Shown piece after piece: positions 21,323 to 30,546 of a DNA stretch of 64,000 nt (its first letter is position 1; every line of letters begins with the position of its first letter). The notes under the pieces were generated by a model. That model saw nothing but the letters and a program-made list of their open reading frames with translations. It had not been told where the DNA came from and made no database searches. Origin of the DNA: Virgibacillus oceani (GTDB taxonomy: Bacteria > Bacillota > Bacilli > Bacillales > Amphibacillaceae); contig NZ_BMFR01000014.1 in the NCBI RefSeq assembly GCF_014638995.1, positions 33,321-97,320 of the forward strand. The letters run 5' to 3'. A program made the position numbers and the translations under genes.

Positions 21323-22501
21323 TTGAAACAGAAAGTTAAGATTTTTATTCATCTATCAATATATATAATGTTATTATTTATTTTAGTTTCATGTGATAAT
21401 AATAGTGTTGATAATAAGAATTCAATAGAAAAAGATGTTCAAACTACGTCCAAAAATTCAAGCCAAGAAGAAAACAAAAATAACCATTTAGATAATGATA
21501 ATAAGATGGACTTAGTATCTACCTGGGATCACCCTATCAAGGAAGATGTATATAATATAAGTGAATCATGTGAGTCGAAGTCCTTAATAGCACCAGATTA
21601 CACGGATGAAAACGTAATTGTATTTATTCAAGACTTAAATGAAAAGGATCGAATTATTGAATTCTCTCGGACAGATATGAAATGTAAAGTATTATATGAG
21701 ACAAAAGGAATCGGTAACATGACGGGGACAGATGGAAAGTTGTTTTGGACAGAATATGATACTAGGAGTATTACAAATGTTGATTGGAAAATAAAATCAT
21801 ATGACTTTGAAAACCATAATGTTAAAACGGTTAGAACTGGTAAAAGTTATAAAGATACTCCTCCGCCTACTGTAAGAGCAAATAATAGCACAGTTAATTG
21901 GATAGAATACACCACAACGAATAGTGAAGTTATTTCACAATTAGTAAAATTGGATCTTAATAGCAATGAGCCTGAAATACTTTCAAAAGCTACTCTACAT
22001 GAGACCGTTAAACAAAAAGGTGAATATTTTATCATCCAACAGGGTATCAAAAATGGGGTCTTGTTATATAAATCTATATTTAAGAATGACCAGAAAAACT
22101 TTGATATAAGCTTATATAGTAATAAGGGTAACCATAAGAGCTATATTCAAAAAGACAAAATTTTGGATTTTACTTCAAATGAAAAGTTCTTCGTCTATAC
22201 AGGTGAAGGTTATTTGAAAGCAAAAAGTCATGACTCTAATAATGATGAAATTATTTATAGTACCGATAACTTATTAACAGTTGATTCCCCTATTCTTTTC
22301 GGTGATCACTACATCATCTTTCGTTTTGCTATGAATGATGTATATATTGGAGATCTTCGAAAGAAAATTTATTATAAATTAACGAAAAACAATTCCATCG
22401 TATCTAAACCGATTGAAAATAACGGGTTAGTAAGTTTTGCTACAAGGGATAAAAATGAAATCACTAAATTTCATGTTTTAAATTTAAAAGAAATTAATTG
22501 A
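21323..22501 (+). CDS. Predicted lipoprotein of unknown function
   Basis: A 392-residue exported protein. A TTG start with GGAG upstream gives MKQKVKIFIHLSIYIMLLFILVSC, a lipoprotein signal peptide with lipobox LVSC. A low-complexity Asn/Asp/Lys linker (residues 25-65) follows. The remainder has repeated short strands (for example IIEFSRTDMKCKVLYETKGIGNMTGTDGKLFWTEYDTRS) that look like a beta-propeller of the TolB type; that is a guess from pattern only. It is AT-rich, opposite in strand to its neighbours, and lies in the bofA-csfB interval where B. subtilis has rrnA. Probably acquired. Confidence 0.7.
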   Translation: MKQKVKIFIHLSIYIMLLFILVSCDNNSVDNKNSIEKDVQTTSKNSSQEENKNNHLDNDNKMDLVSTWDHPIKEDVYNISESCESKSLIAPDYTDENVIVFIQDLNEKDRIIEFSRTDMKCKVLYETKGIGNMTGTDGKLFWTEYDTRSITNVDWKIKSYDFENHNVKTVRTGKSYKDTPPPTVRANNSTVNWIEYTTTNSEVISQLVKLDLNSNEPEILSKATLHETVKQKGEYFIIQQGIKNGVLLYKSIFKNDQKNFDISLYSNKGNHKSYIQKDKILDFTSNEKFFVYTGEGYLKAKSHDSNNDEIIYSTDNLLTVDSPILFGDHYIIFRFAMNDVYIGDLRKKIYYKLTKNNSIVSKPIENNGLVSFATRDKNEITKFHVLNLKEIN

Positions 22502-22669
22502 AATCTTATGTACATTTCTACTATACCCAATACAATTTTTTCTAAAGTATAAAAACGTCCAAGACATTCCGGGGTTATGTAACCAAGCATGAATAAAATA
22601 GCTGACTTTGAAAAAACACAATTTTTTCCAAATGTGATGATACGTTTTGGATATAAATATAGTTAATCC

Positions 22670-22706
22670 AAAAAAGACCGAGAAGAACATTCTCAGTCTT
22701 TTTTTA
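22670..22706. terminator. Terminator between the lipoprotein gene and bofA
   Basis: AAAGACCGAGAA and TTCTCAGTCTTT pair around a short loop with A and T runs on both sides. It can end bofA on the minus strand and the lipoprotein gene on the plus strand. Confidence 0.8.
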
Positions 22707-22714
22707 ATTTAATT

Positions 22715-22990
22715 CTAAGATATTAAAAACAAATGAATGGCAGCGAGTGAGGCTACGCCAAACAAGCCTAAAAATCCTGATACAATAGTGGTAAATAGAT
22801 TGATAGGAATGTGTAATCCAATTGCACCACCAAACACATTGAAGAAAAACAAAAACAAAATGCCAATTCCTATTTTAACTGTACCATGCGCGATTAGGCG
22901 CATTGGTTTAATAGGAGCACCAACAACTAGCAGCAATACAATTAATGCAACCATAATGGAAATAACTACTGTAGAGCTCAAATCTATCAA
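22715..22990 (-). CDS. bofA: BofA, inhibitor of pro-sigma-K processing
   Basis: A 91-residue polytopic membrane protein that, with SpoIVFA, holds the SpoIVFB protease inactive in the outer forespore membrane. Two or three hydrophobic segments are clear (VVISIMVALIVLLLVVGAP, IGILFLFFFNVFGGAIGLHIP, IVSGFLGLFGVASLAAIHLF). NxxGG and HIPIN are family features. The TTG start has AAGGAGAAGGAG directly upstream. It follows yaaL and recR, as in B. subtilis. Confidence 0.93.
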   Translation of the reverse strand: MIDLSSTVVISIMVALIVLLLVVGAPIKPMRLIAHGTVKIGIGILFLFFFNVFGGAIGLHIPINLFTTIVSGFLGLFGVASLAAIHLFLIS

Positions 22991-23053
22991 CTCCTTCTCC
23001 TTGTCCCCTTTCTACTACATATGAAAGGAAATCTAGAAAAAGAACTGAAATCG

Positions 23054-23272
23054 CTATTTATTGTATCGAATTGCACTAATTTTTCGGTGCCGTGCCTCTC
23101 TTAATAAAAATAAATATTTGGCTCTAGCAAGATGTTCATGGTAAAGCCCATTCCCCATTGGATCAATACTTTTCTCCATAATAGAGCGGATTTGTTTCCA
23201 TTCCTGCTCCGCTGTAATAAGAGAATCTAATAATTGTTCATCCACATCACGCTTTTTTATTTTTCTACTCAT
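23054..23272 (-). CDS. yaaL: YaaL, DUF2508 family protein
   Basis: A 72-residue conserved protein of unknown function, predicted helical, with a basic N terminus (MSRKIKKRDVDEQLLDSL) and C terminus. It lies 10 bases after recR and before bofA on the same strand, the position of yaaL in all Bacillaceae. No motif suggests an activity. Confidence 0.88.
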   Translation of the reverse strand: MSRKIKKRDVDEQLLDSLITAEQEWKQIRSIMEKSIDPMGNGLYHEHLARAKYLFLLREARHRKISAIRYNK

Positions 23273-23282
23273 GCTGCCACTC

Positions 23283-23879
23283 CTACAAATCTCTTCTGCC
23301 TTCTAAAGCTTTAGACAACGTAACCTCGTCAGCGTATTCCAAATCTCCACCAACAGGAAGTCCATGAGCAATTCGTGTGGTCCGAATACCTGATGGTTTG
23401 ACGAGGCGGGAAATATACATTGCTGTTGCTTCACCTTCGATATTTGGATTAGTCGCTAAAATCAATTCTTCCACATCTTCATCTTTTAAACGGTTCAGTA
23501 AATCAGGAACATTGATATCTTCTGGTCCAATTCCATCCATCGGGGAAATGGCACCATGTAAAACATGGTATTTTCCATTAAATTCTTTCATTTTCTCCAT
23601 AGCAATAACGTCTTTAGGATCCTGAACAACACAAATAACTGATTGATCCCGCGAATCATCCTGACATATCGAGCATGGATCCTGATCTGTAATATGACCA
23701 CAAACGGAACAATGTGTTAATTCCCGTTTTGCGTTTACTAACGAATTAGCGAAGTCCAATACATCGTCATCCTTCATATTTATCACAAAAAAAGCCAGTC
23801 GGACTGCAGTTTTCGGTCCGATCCCTGGCAATTTTGTAAAACTGTCAACTAATTTGGAAATCGGTTCTGGATAATACAT
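23283..23879 (-). CDS. recR: RecR, recombination mediator
   Basis: Ring-forming DNA-binding protein that helps RecF and RecO load RecA at gaps. 198 residues with the expected order: helix-hairpin-helix [16 protein letters not shown] at 16-31, zinc finger [16 protein letters not shown] near 57-72, Toprim domain [14 protein letters not shown], and the C-terminal [16 protein letters not shown]. It follows ebfC with an 11-base gap. Confidence 0.97.
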   Translation of the reverse strand: MYYPEPISKLVDSFTKLPGIGPKTAVRLAFFVINMKDDDVLDFANSLVNAKRELTHCSVCGHITDQDPCSICQDDSRDQSVICVVQDPKDVIAMEKMKEFNGKYHVLHGAISPMDGIGPEDINVPDLLNRLKDEDVEELILATNPNIEGEATAMYISRLVKPSGIRTTRIAHGLPVGGDLEYADEVTLSKALEGRRDL

Positions 23880-23890
23880 ACGTATGCCTC

Positions 23891-24202
23891 CTAGAACATT
23901 CCTCCAGGTAACCCTTTCGTGAATTGTCCCATTGTTTCATTTGTTTTATCATCAATTTGTTTTAATACATCGTTTGTCGCTGCTAAAATAAGATCCTGCA
24001 GCATTTCAATGTCGTCTGGATCTACTACTTCTTCTTTAATTTGTACATCCGTAATTTCTTTTTTCCCATTAGCGAGAACAGTAACCATTCCGCCGCCAGC
24101 AGATGCTTCAAAGCTCATCTCATGAAGCTCGTCCTGTGCCTTCATCATTTTCTTTTGCATTTTTTGCATTTGCTTCATCATGTTTCCCATATTACCTTTC
24201 AT
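23891..24202 (-). CDS. ebfC: YbaB/EbfC-family nucleoid-associated protein (YaaK)
   Basis: A 103-residue dimeric DNA-binding protein. The Met-rich start [26 protein letters not shown] and the [23 protein letters not shown] core are typical. The family binds DNA non-specifically or at short palindromes and may influence recombination genes. I use the ATG at 24202 (GGGAGGCG upstream); five extra codons upstream have no ribosome site. It sits between dnaX and recR, as in most bacteria. Confidence 0.94.
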   Translation of the reverse strand: MKGNMGNMMKQMQKMQKKMMKAQDELHEMSFEASAGGGMVTVLANGKKEITDVQIKEEVVDPDDIEMLQDLILAATNDVLKQIDDKTNETMGQFTKGLPGGMF

Positions 24203-24280
24203 TATAACGCCTCCCAAAATTTTATCATTCGACTAAGAAATCGGTACTTTTACTTCCAGAATAAAACGGATTGTGTTTTT

Positions 24281-25966
24281 CTAATCGTGTATTTCCAGCA
24301 AATCATCCCCAACCAGTTTCCTAGCTTCCTCAATGAATGGGTCTGCTTGTTCACTTTCTTGCTGGTTAGCTGGTTGCTCTTGTTTATTCACATACTCATT
24401 GCGTAATTCCTGCCAATTGTTTTCAGGAATTGGAATAATCGTTAAATTCTTCCCAACGGCTTTCGCCAATACAGATTCGACTGTTTCCCTGTTATCGAGG
24501 AAAAGTGAACAATGTATCTCATATTTGAATGCTACAATAAGTGCTTGATCAGAAGCTGCTGCAGGCTTACTATCCTGAATCGTCGCATGTGCGGGGGCAC
24601 TCGTTGCTTTTAAAGCACTTAAAAATTTTGCCCACTCTGATTGCACTTGTTTCAATGCTGGTTTCTCCGCCTCTTGCAGGACATAACGAATTTTCTCATA
24701 CGGAATCTTGTAACTGTTTTTCGATTGTCTTGGGCTTGGTCGCCTTTTTTCTGTTCTAGCCGGTTGACTAGCGGCTGCCGGTGTTTCTTTTAAAGCCTTT
24801 AATTCTTTTTCCAATTGCTCTAATCTATGTGTAAGCTTTATAACTGCTTCTGAATCAGCTGGGCTTCTTTCCTCACTTTTCCCATATTGATTGGTTATAG
24901 AAAGTATTGCAATTTCGATAAAAACTTTCGGGCTATTCGTCCATTTTATCTCTTGCTGGCATTGATTCAGCTGCATAATTGCGTCCTGTATCCAATCAAT
25001 CGGAACACTTTCTGCCAAATGTTTAAAGCTATCATCAATCATAGCACGTTCCAGAATACCTTCTAACGATGGGGCGCTTTTATAAAGCAATAGATCACGT
25101 AAAAAGTAAATGAGATCATAAACGAATCTGCCTGGATCTTTCCCCCGTTGAATTAATTCGTCTAAGAGTTGTAATGCCTGCTGTACATCTTTATCGTGCA
25201 TTGCTTGAACAATAGATGTTAAAATTTGCTGGGAAACGCCTCCCGTAACTGCCAGCACATCGTTTAATTCCACACGATCTTCACTATAGGAAATCGCTTG
25301 ATCCAAAATACTTAACGCGTCACGCATTCCACCCTCTGCCGCAAGTGCAACCGTGTCCAATGCTTCTTGCGCGACAGAAATCCCTTCAGCATCGATAATT
25401 GTTTTCATACGATCAACAATTGCCTGATTCGAAATCGGTTTGAAATCGAAACGCTGGCACCGAGAGATAATCGTTAATGGTATTTTATGCGGCTCTGTTG
25501 TTGCTAAAATAAATACAACGTGGTTCGGAGGCTCTTCTAGTGTTTTTAACAATGCGTTAAATGCACTTACGGAAATCATGTGAACCTCATCAATAATGTA
25601 TACTTTATAAGGAACAGAACTAGAGGCATATTTAACCTTGTCGCGTATTTCCCGAATATCATCCACACTCGTGTTTGACGCAGCATCCATTTCAATGATG
25701 TCAGAAATCGATCCATCCTGAATACCGCGGCAAGAAGCACATTCATTACATGGCTCTTTAACCGGTGCATGCTCACAATTGATTGTTTTCGCAAAAATCT
25801 TTGCAGCACTTGTCTTCCCAGTACCACGAGGGCCGGAAAAAAGATAAGCATGCGAAAATTTTTGCTGTACAATAGCATTTTGCAATGTCCGTGTAATATG
25901 TGATTGTCCTGCAACATCCGCAAAAACTCTTGGACGCCATTTACGATACAATGCCTGATAGCTCAT
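24281..25966 (-). CDS. dnaX: DnaX, DNA polymerase III gamma/tau subunit
   Basis: Clamp-loader ATPase and replisome organiser, 561 residues. Walker A SGPRGTGKTSA at 44-54, zinc Cys at 64, 73, 76 and 79, and a DEVHM Walker B near 125. A low-complexity hinge with Ala/Pro/Lys lies around 385-420, then a tau-specific C-terminal domain. No slippery A-run for gamma production was noticed. It heads the dnaX-ebfC-recR-yaaL-bofA series and lies downstream of the SRP RNA, as in B. subtilis. Confidence 0.97.
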   Translation of the reverse strand: MSYQALYRKWRPRVFADVAGQSHITRTLQNAIVQQKFSHAYLFSGPRGTGKTSAAKIFAKTINCEHAPVKEPCNECASCRGIQDGSISDIIEMDAASNTSVDDIREIRDKVKYASSSVPYKVYIIDEVHMISVSAFNALLKTLEEPPNHVVFILATTEPHKIPLTIISRCQRFDFKPISNQAIVDRMKTIIDAEGISVAQEALDTVALAAEGGMRDALSILDQAISYSEDRVELNDVLAVTGGVSQQILTSIVQAMHDKDVQQALQLLDELIQRGKDPGRFVYDLIYFLRDLLLYKSAPSLEGILERAMIDDSFKHLAESVPIDWIQDAIMQLNQCQQEIKWTNSPKVFIEIAILSITNQYGKSEERSPADSEAVIKLTHRLEQLEKELKALKETPAAASQPARTEKRRPSPRQSKNSYKIPYEKIRYVLQEAEKPALKQVQSEWAKFLSALKATSAPAHATIQDSKPAAASDQALIVAFKYEIHCSLFLDNRETVESVLAKAVGKNLTIIPIPENNWQELRNEYVNKQEQPANQQESEQADPFIEEARKLVGDDLLEIHD

Positions 25967-26202
25967 AATATACGTTCCCCTTTGTGAATTCTATCTAATT
26001 ATAACCGATTTTAGGTATGAATGTGAACCATTGCGAAAAATCATTATGGAAAAGTTTGTTGGGCTATTGGTAGCATAGAATTGTAGTTGGTTAGATTAAC
26101 TTGTTGGGGTTTTGTTTTGTGGATATTGGCCGTAGTGATGGTTTATCAACTGAATTTAACATTTATCGACCGGTTTGAGTGATTATCCAAAAATAAAAGT
26201 AC
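25967..26202. other. Spacer between the SRP RNA terminator and dnaX
   Basis: Contains no supported gene. The dnaX ribosome site (GGGGAACG) is at its left end. No convincing promoter was placed. Confidence 0.35.
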
Positions 26203-26240
26203 TAAAAAAGCTCCCATCAGCAACACTGATAAGAGCTTTA
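26203..26240 (-). terminator. Terminator of the SRP RNA gene
   Basis: Minus-strand AAAGCTCTTATCAG pairs with CTGATGGGAGCTTT around a five-base loop, followed by a run of T. It starts about 13 bases past the RNA 3' end. Confidence 0.85.
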
Positions 26241-26252
26241 ACAATCATATGT

Positions 26253-26524
26253 AATGCCGTGCACCCATCGTCGATGTAACGTCCCTAAGCGTTACTTAAG
26301 TTCATGGCTCGGCCTAGGCTTCCCCGCGGCACACAGAGATGACCACTTACTGCTGCTTCCTTCCGGACCTGACAGGATTCATGGGTCTCTGTTGCGCAGG
26401 ACCTAAGCGTCAACACCACTCCCTTAAGGCAGACCTTAAAGTCGCTCCACCTCGGATGGGAATTCAGTCTCGCTATAGCGGATTGCGAGTACAGGGCACC
26501 GCTGCCTCCCCACCTAGCACGACA
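26253..26524 (-). ncRNA. scr: Signal recognition particle RNA (large Bacillus type, scRNA)
   Basis: About 270 bases on the minus strand. The conserved helix 8 region reads CAGGTCCGGAAGGAAGCAGC, and the 5' domain GTGCTAGGTGGGGAGG and 3' end GGTGCACGG pair as expected for the Alu-containing scRNA of Bacillus. This RNA binds Ffh and targets proteins to the membrane. Its place between tadA and dnaX is the same as in B. subtilis. Ends are given to within a few bases. Confidence 0.95.
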
Positions 26525-26586
26525 TATTTTATTATAACTATTTTCCCTATTAATTGCAATGGAAATCCGTGACATCAAGTAAACAA

Positions 26587-27072
<486 letters not shown>

Positions 27073-27140
27073 TTATATGTAAAAGTTTTAAATCAAAGGG
27101 TTAAGGTTAAAAATATAAGAAGTACGAAAGGAGCAAGCCG

Positions 27141-27674
27141 ATGAATATTCAACTTGAAAATACCGCAGTTCTGTTTATTGACCTTATTAACGACTTTAAC
27201 TTTGAACGATCAGAAAAATTACTTCAGCATACAAAAGAAATTTTACCACATTTACAAAGATTAAAAGCATTCGCCAAGAATAATAATCTGCCTGTCATTT
27301 ATATTAATGACCATTACGACCTTTGGCAAGCAGATTTCAAAAAGATAATCGATCGTTGTACGAATGAATATAGCCGGGAAATTATCGATGCCATAAAGCC
27401 AGACGATGATGATTATTTTTTTATTAAACCAAAACACTCTGCCTTTTTTCAAACGCCATTGCAATCGCTGCTGACTCAATTAAACAAAACACACCTGATT
27501 ATGGCTGGAATTGCCGGAGATATTTGCATTTTATTTTCTGCTAAAGATGCTTACATGTATGACTATACATTACATGTTCCAGAAAACTGTATGGCATCAA
27601 ATGAGAAACGGGGAAATGAATATGCCCTATATCTAATGCGGTCTGTCATGAATGCAAATACAAAACATATTTAA
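27141..27674 (+). CDS. yaaI: Isochorismatase-family cysteine hydrolase (YaaI-like)
   Basis: A 177-residue hydrolase with the catalytic triad layout of the family: Asp14 in LFIDLINDF, a Lys in FIKPKHSAFF near 97, and Cys in GIAGDICILFSA near 129. Family members act on isochorismate, nicotinamide or other amides; substrate is unknown. GAAAGGAGC precedes the ATG. It is divergent from tadA and followed by yaaH, the B. subtilis order. Confidence 0.88.
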   Translation: MNIQLENTAVLFIDLINDFNFERSEKLLQHTKEILPHLQRLKAFAKNNNLPVIYINDHYDLWQADFKKIIDRCTNEYSREIIDAIKPDDDDYFFIKPKHSAFFQTPLQSLLTQLNKTHLIMAGIAGDICILFSAKDAYMYDYTLHVPENCMASNEKRGNEYALYLMRSVMNANTKHI

Positions 27675-27744
27675 AAAATCATATTTGCAGCTTTCTCCTC
27701 ATATAGTGTAAGTAGGGTAAAAAGCCAGAGAGGAGGAAATTATC

Positions 27745-29043
27745 TTGCAAATTCATGTTGTGGAACTAGGAGAAACCATCGATTCTATTGCTGAAACTTA
27801 TCGTACAACTACCCAAGCCATTATTGATGTTAATGAACTGGAAGCACCAAATGATCTTGTGATTGGGCAGGCCTTAGTCATTCCGATTATTGGACAGTTT
27901 TACTTTGTCCAGCCTGGTGACAGTTTCTATTCTATTGCCCAGCAATTTGGCATGCCTTATCAGCAATTAGCACAAATTAATAATTTCCCAGTTGGAAACA
28001 CACTTCCGGTTGGTTTCCGTTTATATATTCCCCCACAGCCTAAAAGTGATATTACATCCAACGCTTATATTGAACCAACCGGGGGGACGGTTTCAGAGAC
28101 ATTAATTAATGCCGCAAATAAAACGACCCCATATCTTTCATACCTTGCTCCGTTTAGTTATACCATTAACGATGACGGCACATTGAACGCTCCGCCATTA
28201 GATAATTTGAGACAAATCGCTGAAAACAATAATGCTTCCCTGATGCTTGCTGTGACCAATTTGCGGGAAGGTGAATTTTCAACAGAATTAGGAAGGACAA
28301 TTCTAACTAATCAAACGATCCAAAACAATTTATTAGACAATATTGTTCAAACGGCACAGGCTGGTGGCTATCGTGATGTCCACTTTGACCTGGAGTTTTT
28401 GCCACCGGAAAATAGAGAGGATTACAATGCTTTTTTACGAAAAGCAAGGGACCGGTTACATGCAGAAGGGTTTATGATCTCAACTGCCTTGGCGCCAAAA
28501 ACCAGTGCAACGCAAACGGGTATCGTGTATGAGGCACATGACTTTGCAGCACACGGGGAAATTGTGGATATGGTCGTGCTAATGACGTATGAATGGGGAT
28601 ATAGTTATGGACCGCCAATGGCCGTTTCACCAATAGATGAGGTACGAAAAGTAGTAAATTTTGCACTTAGTGTCATGCCAGCTAGTAAAATATTGCTCGG
28701 TCAAAATTTGTACGGCTATGACTGGACCCTGCCGTTTGAACAGGGTGGTGAAGCGGCAGAAGCTGTCAGCCCACAACGGGCGATAGCAATTGCTCGTGAA
28801 CAAAATGTACAAATTGAATATGATCAGGAAGCCCAAGCACCCTTTTTCACTTATACGGATGAACAAGGAAGCCAGCATGAGGTCTGGTTCGAGGATGCAC
28901 GCTCCATTCAGGCAAAATTTGATATGATAAAAGAGTTAAATTTGTTAGGAATCAGCTACTGGAAACTCGGTCTAGCCTTTCCGCAGAACTGGGTATTGCT
29001 GCAGGACCGATTTAATATTAGAAAAAACCCCGGGATGAGTTAA
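27745..29043 (+). CDS. yaaH: YaaH/SleL-type spore cortex-lytic glycoside hydrolase
   Basis: A 432-residue spore protein. Two LysM domains come first (residues about 2-46 and 50-95, each with a GDS/GET...LxxANxL pattern), then a GH18 domain with the catalytic run VHFDLEFLPPENR (DxxDxE-type, ending in the acid Glu). Homologues are N-acetylglucosaminidases that degrade cortex muramic-lactam peptidoglycan during germination. A TTG start follows GAGGAGG. The gene shares strand and direction with the isochorismatase gene 70 bases upstream. Confidence 0.92.
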   Translation: MQIHVVELGETIDSIAETYRTTTQAIIDVNELEAPNDLVIGQALVIPIIGQFYFVQPGDSFYSIAQQFGMPYQQLAQINNFPVGNTLPVGFRLYIPPQPKSDITSNAYIEPTGGTVSETLINAANKTTPYLSYLAPFSYTINDDGTLNAPPLDNLRQIAENNNASLMLAVTNLREGEFSTELGRTILTNQTIQNNLLDNIVQTAQAGGYRDVHFDLEFLPPENREDYNAFLRKARDRLHAEGFMISTALAPKTSATQTGIVYEAHDFAAHGEIVDMVVLMTYEWGYSYGPPMAVSPIDEVRKVVNFALSVMPASKILLGQNLYGYDWTLPFEQGGEAAEAVSPQRAIAIAREQNVQIEYDQEAQAPFFTYTDEQGSQHEVWFEDARSIQAKFDMIKELNLLGISYWKLGLAFPQNWVLLQDRFNIRKNPGMS

Positions 29044-29142
29044 CATCAAAAACTCAGCCACTAGCATTCTGGACGGTTATCAAGAATTACTTATGTCGGA
29101 GCCTCCGGAAATTAGCAGTAAGGATTATAAATACACAATAGA

Positions 29143-29226
29143 AAAATCCGAACTAATAGAAATTCCAGTTGAGCAATCATAGTTCGGATTTTCCTTTGAT
29201 TAAATACTTTTGTCGGCAGCCATCCT
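29143..29226 (-). terminator. Terminator module after the PfpI gene (related to the one after dnaN)
   Basis: Minus-strand GACAAAAGTATTTAATC, a short spacer, then AAATCCGAACTA and TAGTTCGGATTT arms (29180-29191 and 29144-29155) and a T run. The same flank and arms occur after dnaN at 60632-60716. Confidence 0.75.
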
Positions 29227-29232
29227 AATTCC

Positions 29233-29748
29233 CTATTTCAATAGGTTTAGTGCCTCCCGGTTAAACGCTGGAATGTCATCCGGCTGTCTGCTTGTTACTA
29301 ACTGATTAGCACAAACAACAACCTCTTCGTCCTTAACTTTTGCACCGGCATATTCCATATCTACTTGGATAGATTTAAAACCTGTTGCCGCTCGTCCTTC
29401 TAACGTTTTCGCCGTAATTAACAGCTGTGGTCCATGGCAAATGGCAAACACAGGCTTCTTCACATCCATAAAATGCTTAGCAAAGGCTACAAACCGATCA
29501 TCGGCACGCAATTGATCTGGCGAAAAGCCACCCGGAATCAGCAACGCGTCAAATTCATCGGGATTGGCATTATCAATGGATTCATCAATTGTCACGGATG
29601 CCTTGCCATTTTTCCCTGTTACTTGTTTGCCTTTTTCCTTCTCAATGGCAACAACTTCATGACCAGCATCCTCAAACGCCATGAGTGGCTCCGTATATTC
29701 AACATCTTCAAACATATTTGTTATAACACATGCTATTTTCTTACCCAT
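29233..29748 (-). CDS. PfpI/DJ-1-family protein (general stress protein 18-like)
   Basis: A 171-residue class I glutamine-amidotransferase-like protein. The nucleophile elbow FAICHGPQLL holds the Cys near residue 104 with the following His, and the upstream Glu is in FEDVEYTEP. Relatives include B. subtilis YfkM and other stress-induced glyoxalase or deglycase proteins. The activity is debated within the family. It is a single gene ending in its own terminator. Confidence 0.85.
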   Translation of the reverse strand: MGKKIACVITNMFEDVEYTEPLMAFEDAGHEVVAIEKEKGKQVTGKNGKASVTIDESIDNANPDEFDALLIPGGFSPDQLRADDRFVAFAKHFMDVKKPVFAICHGPQLLITAKTLEGRAATGFKSIQVDMEYAGAKVKDEEVVVCANQLVTSRQPDDIPAFNREALNLLK

Positions 29749-29817
29749 GATTCATCTCTCCTTTTTGGAAGTCGATACACTTAAAATCTTCCCATCTATA
29801 AAGAGATTAAAACATGT

Positions 29818-30255
29818 CTATTGAATTCCCATCAGTTCTCGTAGCTGATGGTCGTTCACAATTAAATCCTTAATTGTATATTCCTCAAGCACTGCAAAAA
29901 ACGAATGCAATGCTTTGTTCAAAACGTGTTTTAGCTTACATGCAGGTGAAATAACACAGTGATTTGTCTCCTTATTAAAGCATTCCAGCAGTACGGTATC
30001 CGCTTCAAGTATTCGTACAACCTTCCCTACATTAATTTCTTCCGGTTTTTTCGCCAGACGTATCCCGCCATTTCTACCTCTAATTGTTTCCAGTAATTCA
30101 AGCTTGTTCAGTTCAAACACAATCTTACTCAAATGGTGCTGGGAGATGGAAAATGTCTCGGAAATTTCTTTAATGCTTGCAAGTTCACCTTCCGGCTTCA
30201 TTCCGGTAAAAATTAAAACCCGTAATGCATAATCGGTATATTTTTTTAAATTCAT
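29818..30255 (-). CDS. nsrR: NsrR, Rrf2-family nitric-oxide-sensing repressor
   Basis: A 145-residue winged-helix regulator. The [4Fe-4S] ligands C92, C100 and C106 are all present (LLECFNKETNHC...PAC) at the same numbering as characterised NsrR proteins. The N-terminal SISQHHLSKIVFELNKLELLETIRGRNGGI is the DNA-binding part. NO attack on the cluster relieves repression. The gene is divergent from hmp, whose promoter carries a matching palindrome. This nsrR-hmp pairing replaces nothing in the B. subtilis order; it is an accessory insertion. Confidence 0.93.
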   Translation of the reverse strand: MNLKKYTDYALRVLIFTGMKPEGELASIKEISETFSISQHHLSKIVFELNKLELLETIRGRNGGIRLAKKPEEINVGKVVRILEADTVLLECFNKETNHCVISPACKLKHVLNKALHSFFAVLEEYTIKDLIVNDHQLRELMGIQ

Positions 30256-30313
30256 ATATATACTCCTTGTTAATTATTTCACAAAGTTGTAACAGAAATG
30301 CCTGTTTTCCCTA

Positions 30314-30364
30314 TTGAAACAGTGTATATAGTCATTATACAATAAACATGTATTTGAAATACAT
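30314..30364 (+). promoter_or_regulatory. hmp promoter with NsrR operator
   Basis: TTGAAA (30314-30319), 18 bases, TACAAT (30338-30343), then the perfect palindrome ATGTATTTGAAATACAT at 30348-30364 covering the expected start of transcription. It matches the ATRTATYTTAAATATAT-type NsrR sites known in B. subtilis. Confidence 0.8.
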
Positions 30365-30377
30365 CTTTTATAAATTA

Positions 30378-30485
30378 AGCAGCGCCAACTGTTCAGGAGT
30401 GAAATGCATAAGCACTGAACGCAGAATAAATGGGGTTAACGTTCTATGTCTTTATTGCTTATATCGCAATCACAAAAAGCTGGAC
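30378..30485. repeat. Palindromic structured repeat, copy E (diverged), in the hmp leader
   Basis: GTTCAGGAGTGAAATGCATAAGC, GAACG (30417-30421), CGTTC (30440-30444), TGCTTAT (30456-30462) and AAAAAGCTGGACG keep the order of the family. ATAAGCA/TGCTTAT and GAACG/CGTTC still pair; the outer arms have decayed. It makes up most of the 180-base hmp leader. Confidence 0.55.
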
Positions 30486-30546
30486 GTGCTGTTTCTGCTG
30501 AATTCAATCCGAGTATCAAATTTAATTTAAAAGGGAGTGCTTTGTT

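Noticed and set aside
26285..26578. Open reading frames on both strands across the SRP RNA
   Set aside because: They coincide with conserved SRP RNA structure and have no ribosome sites.
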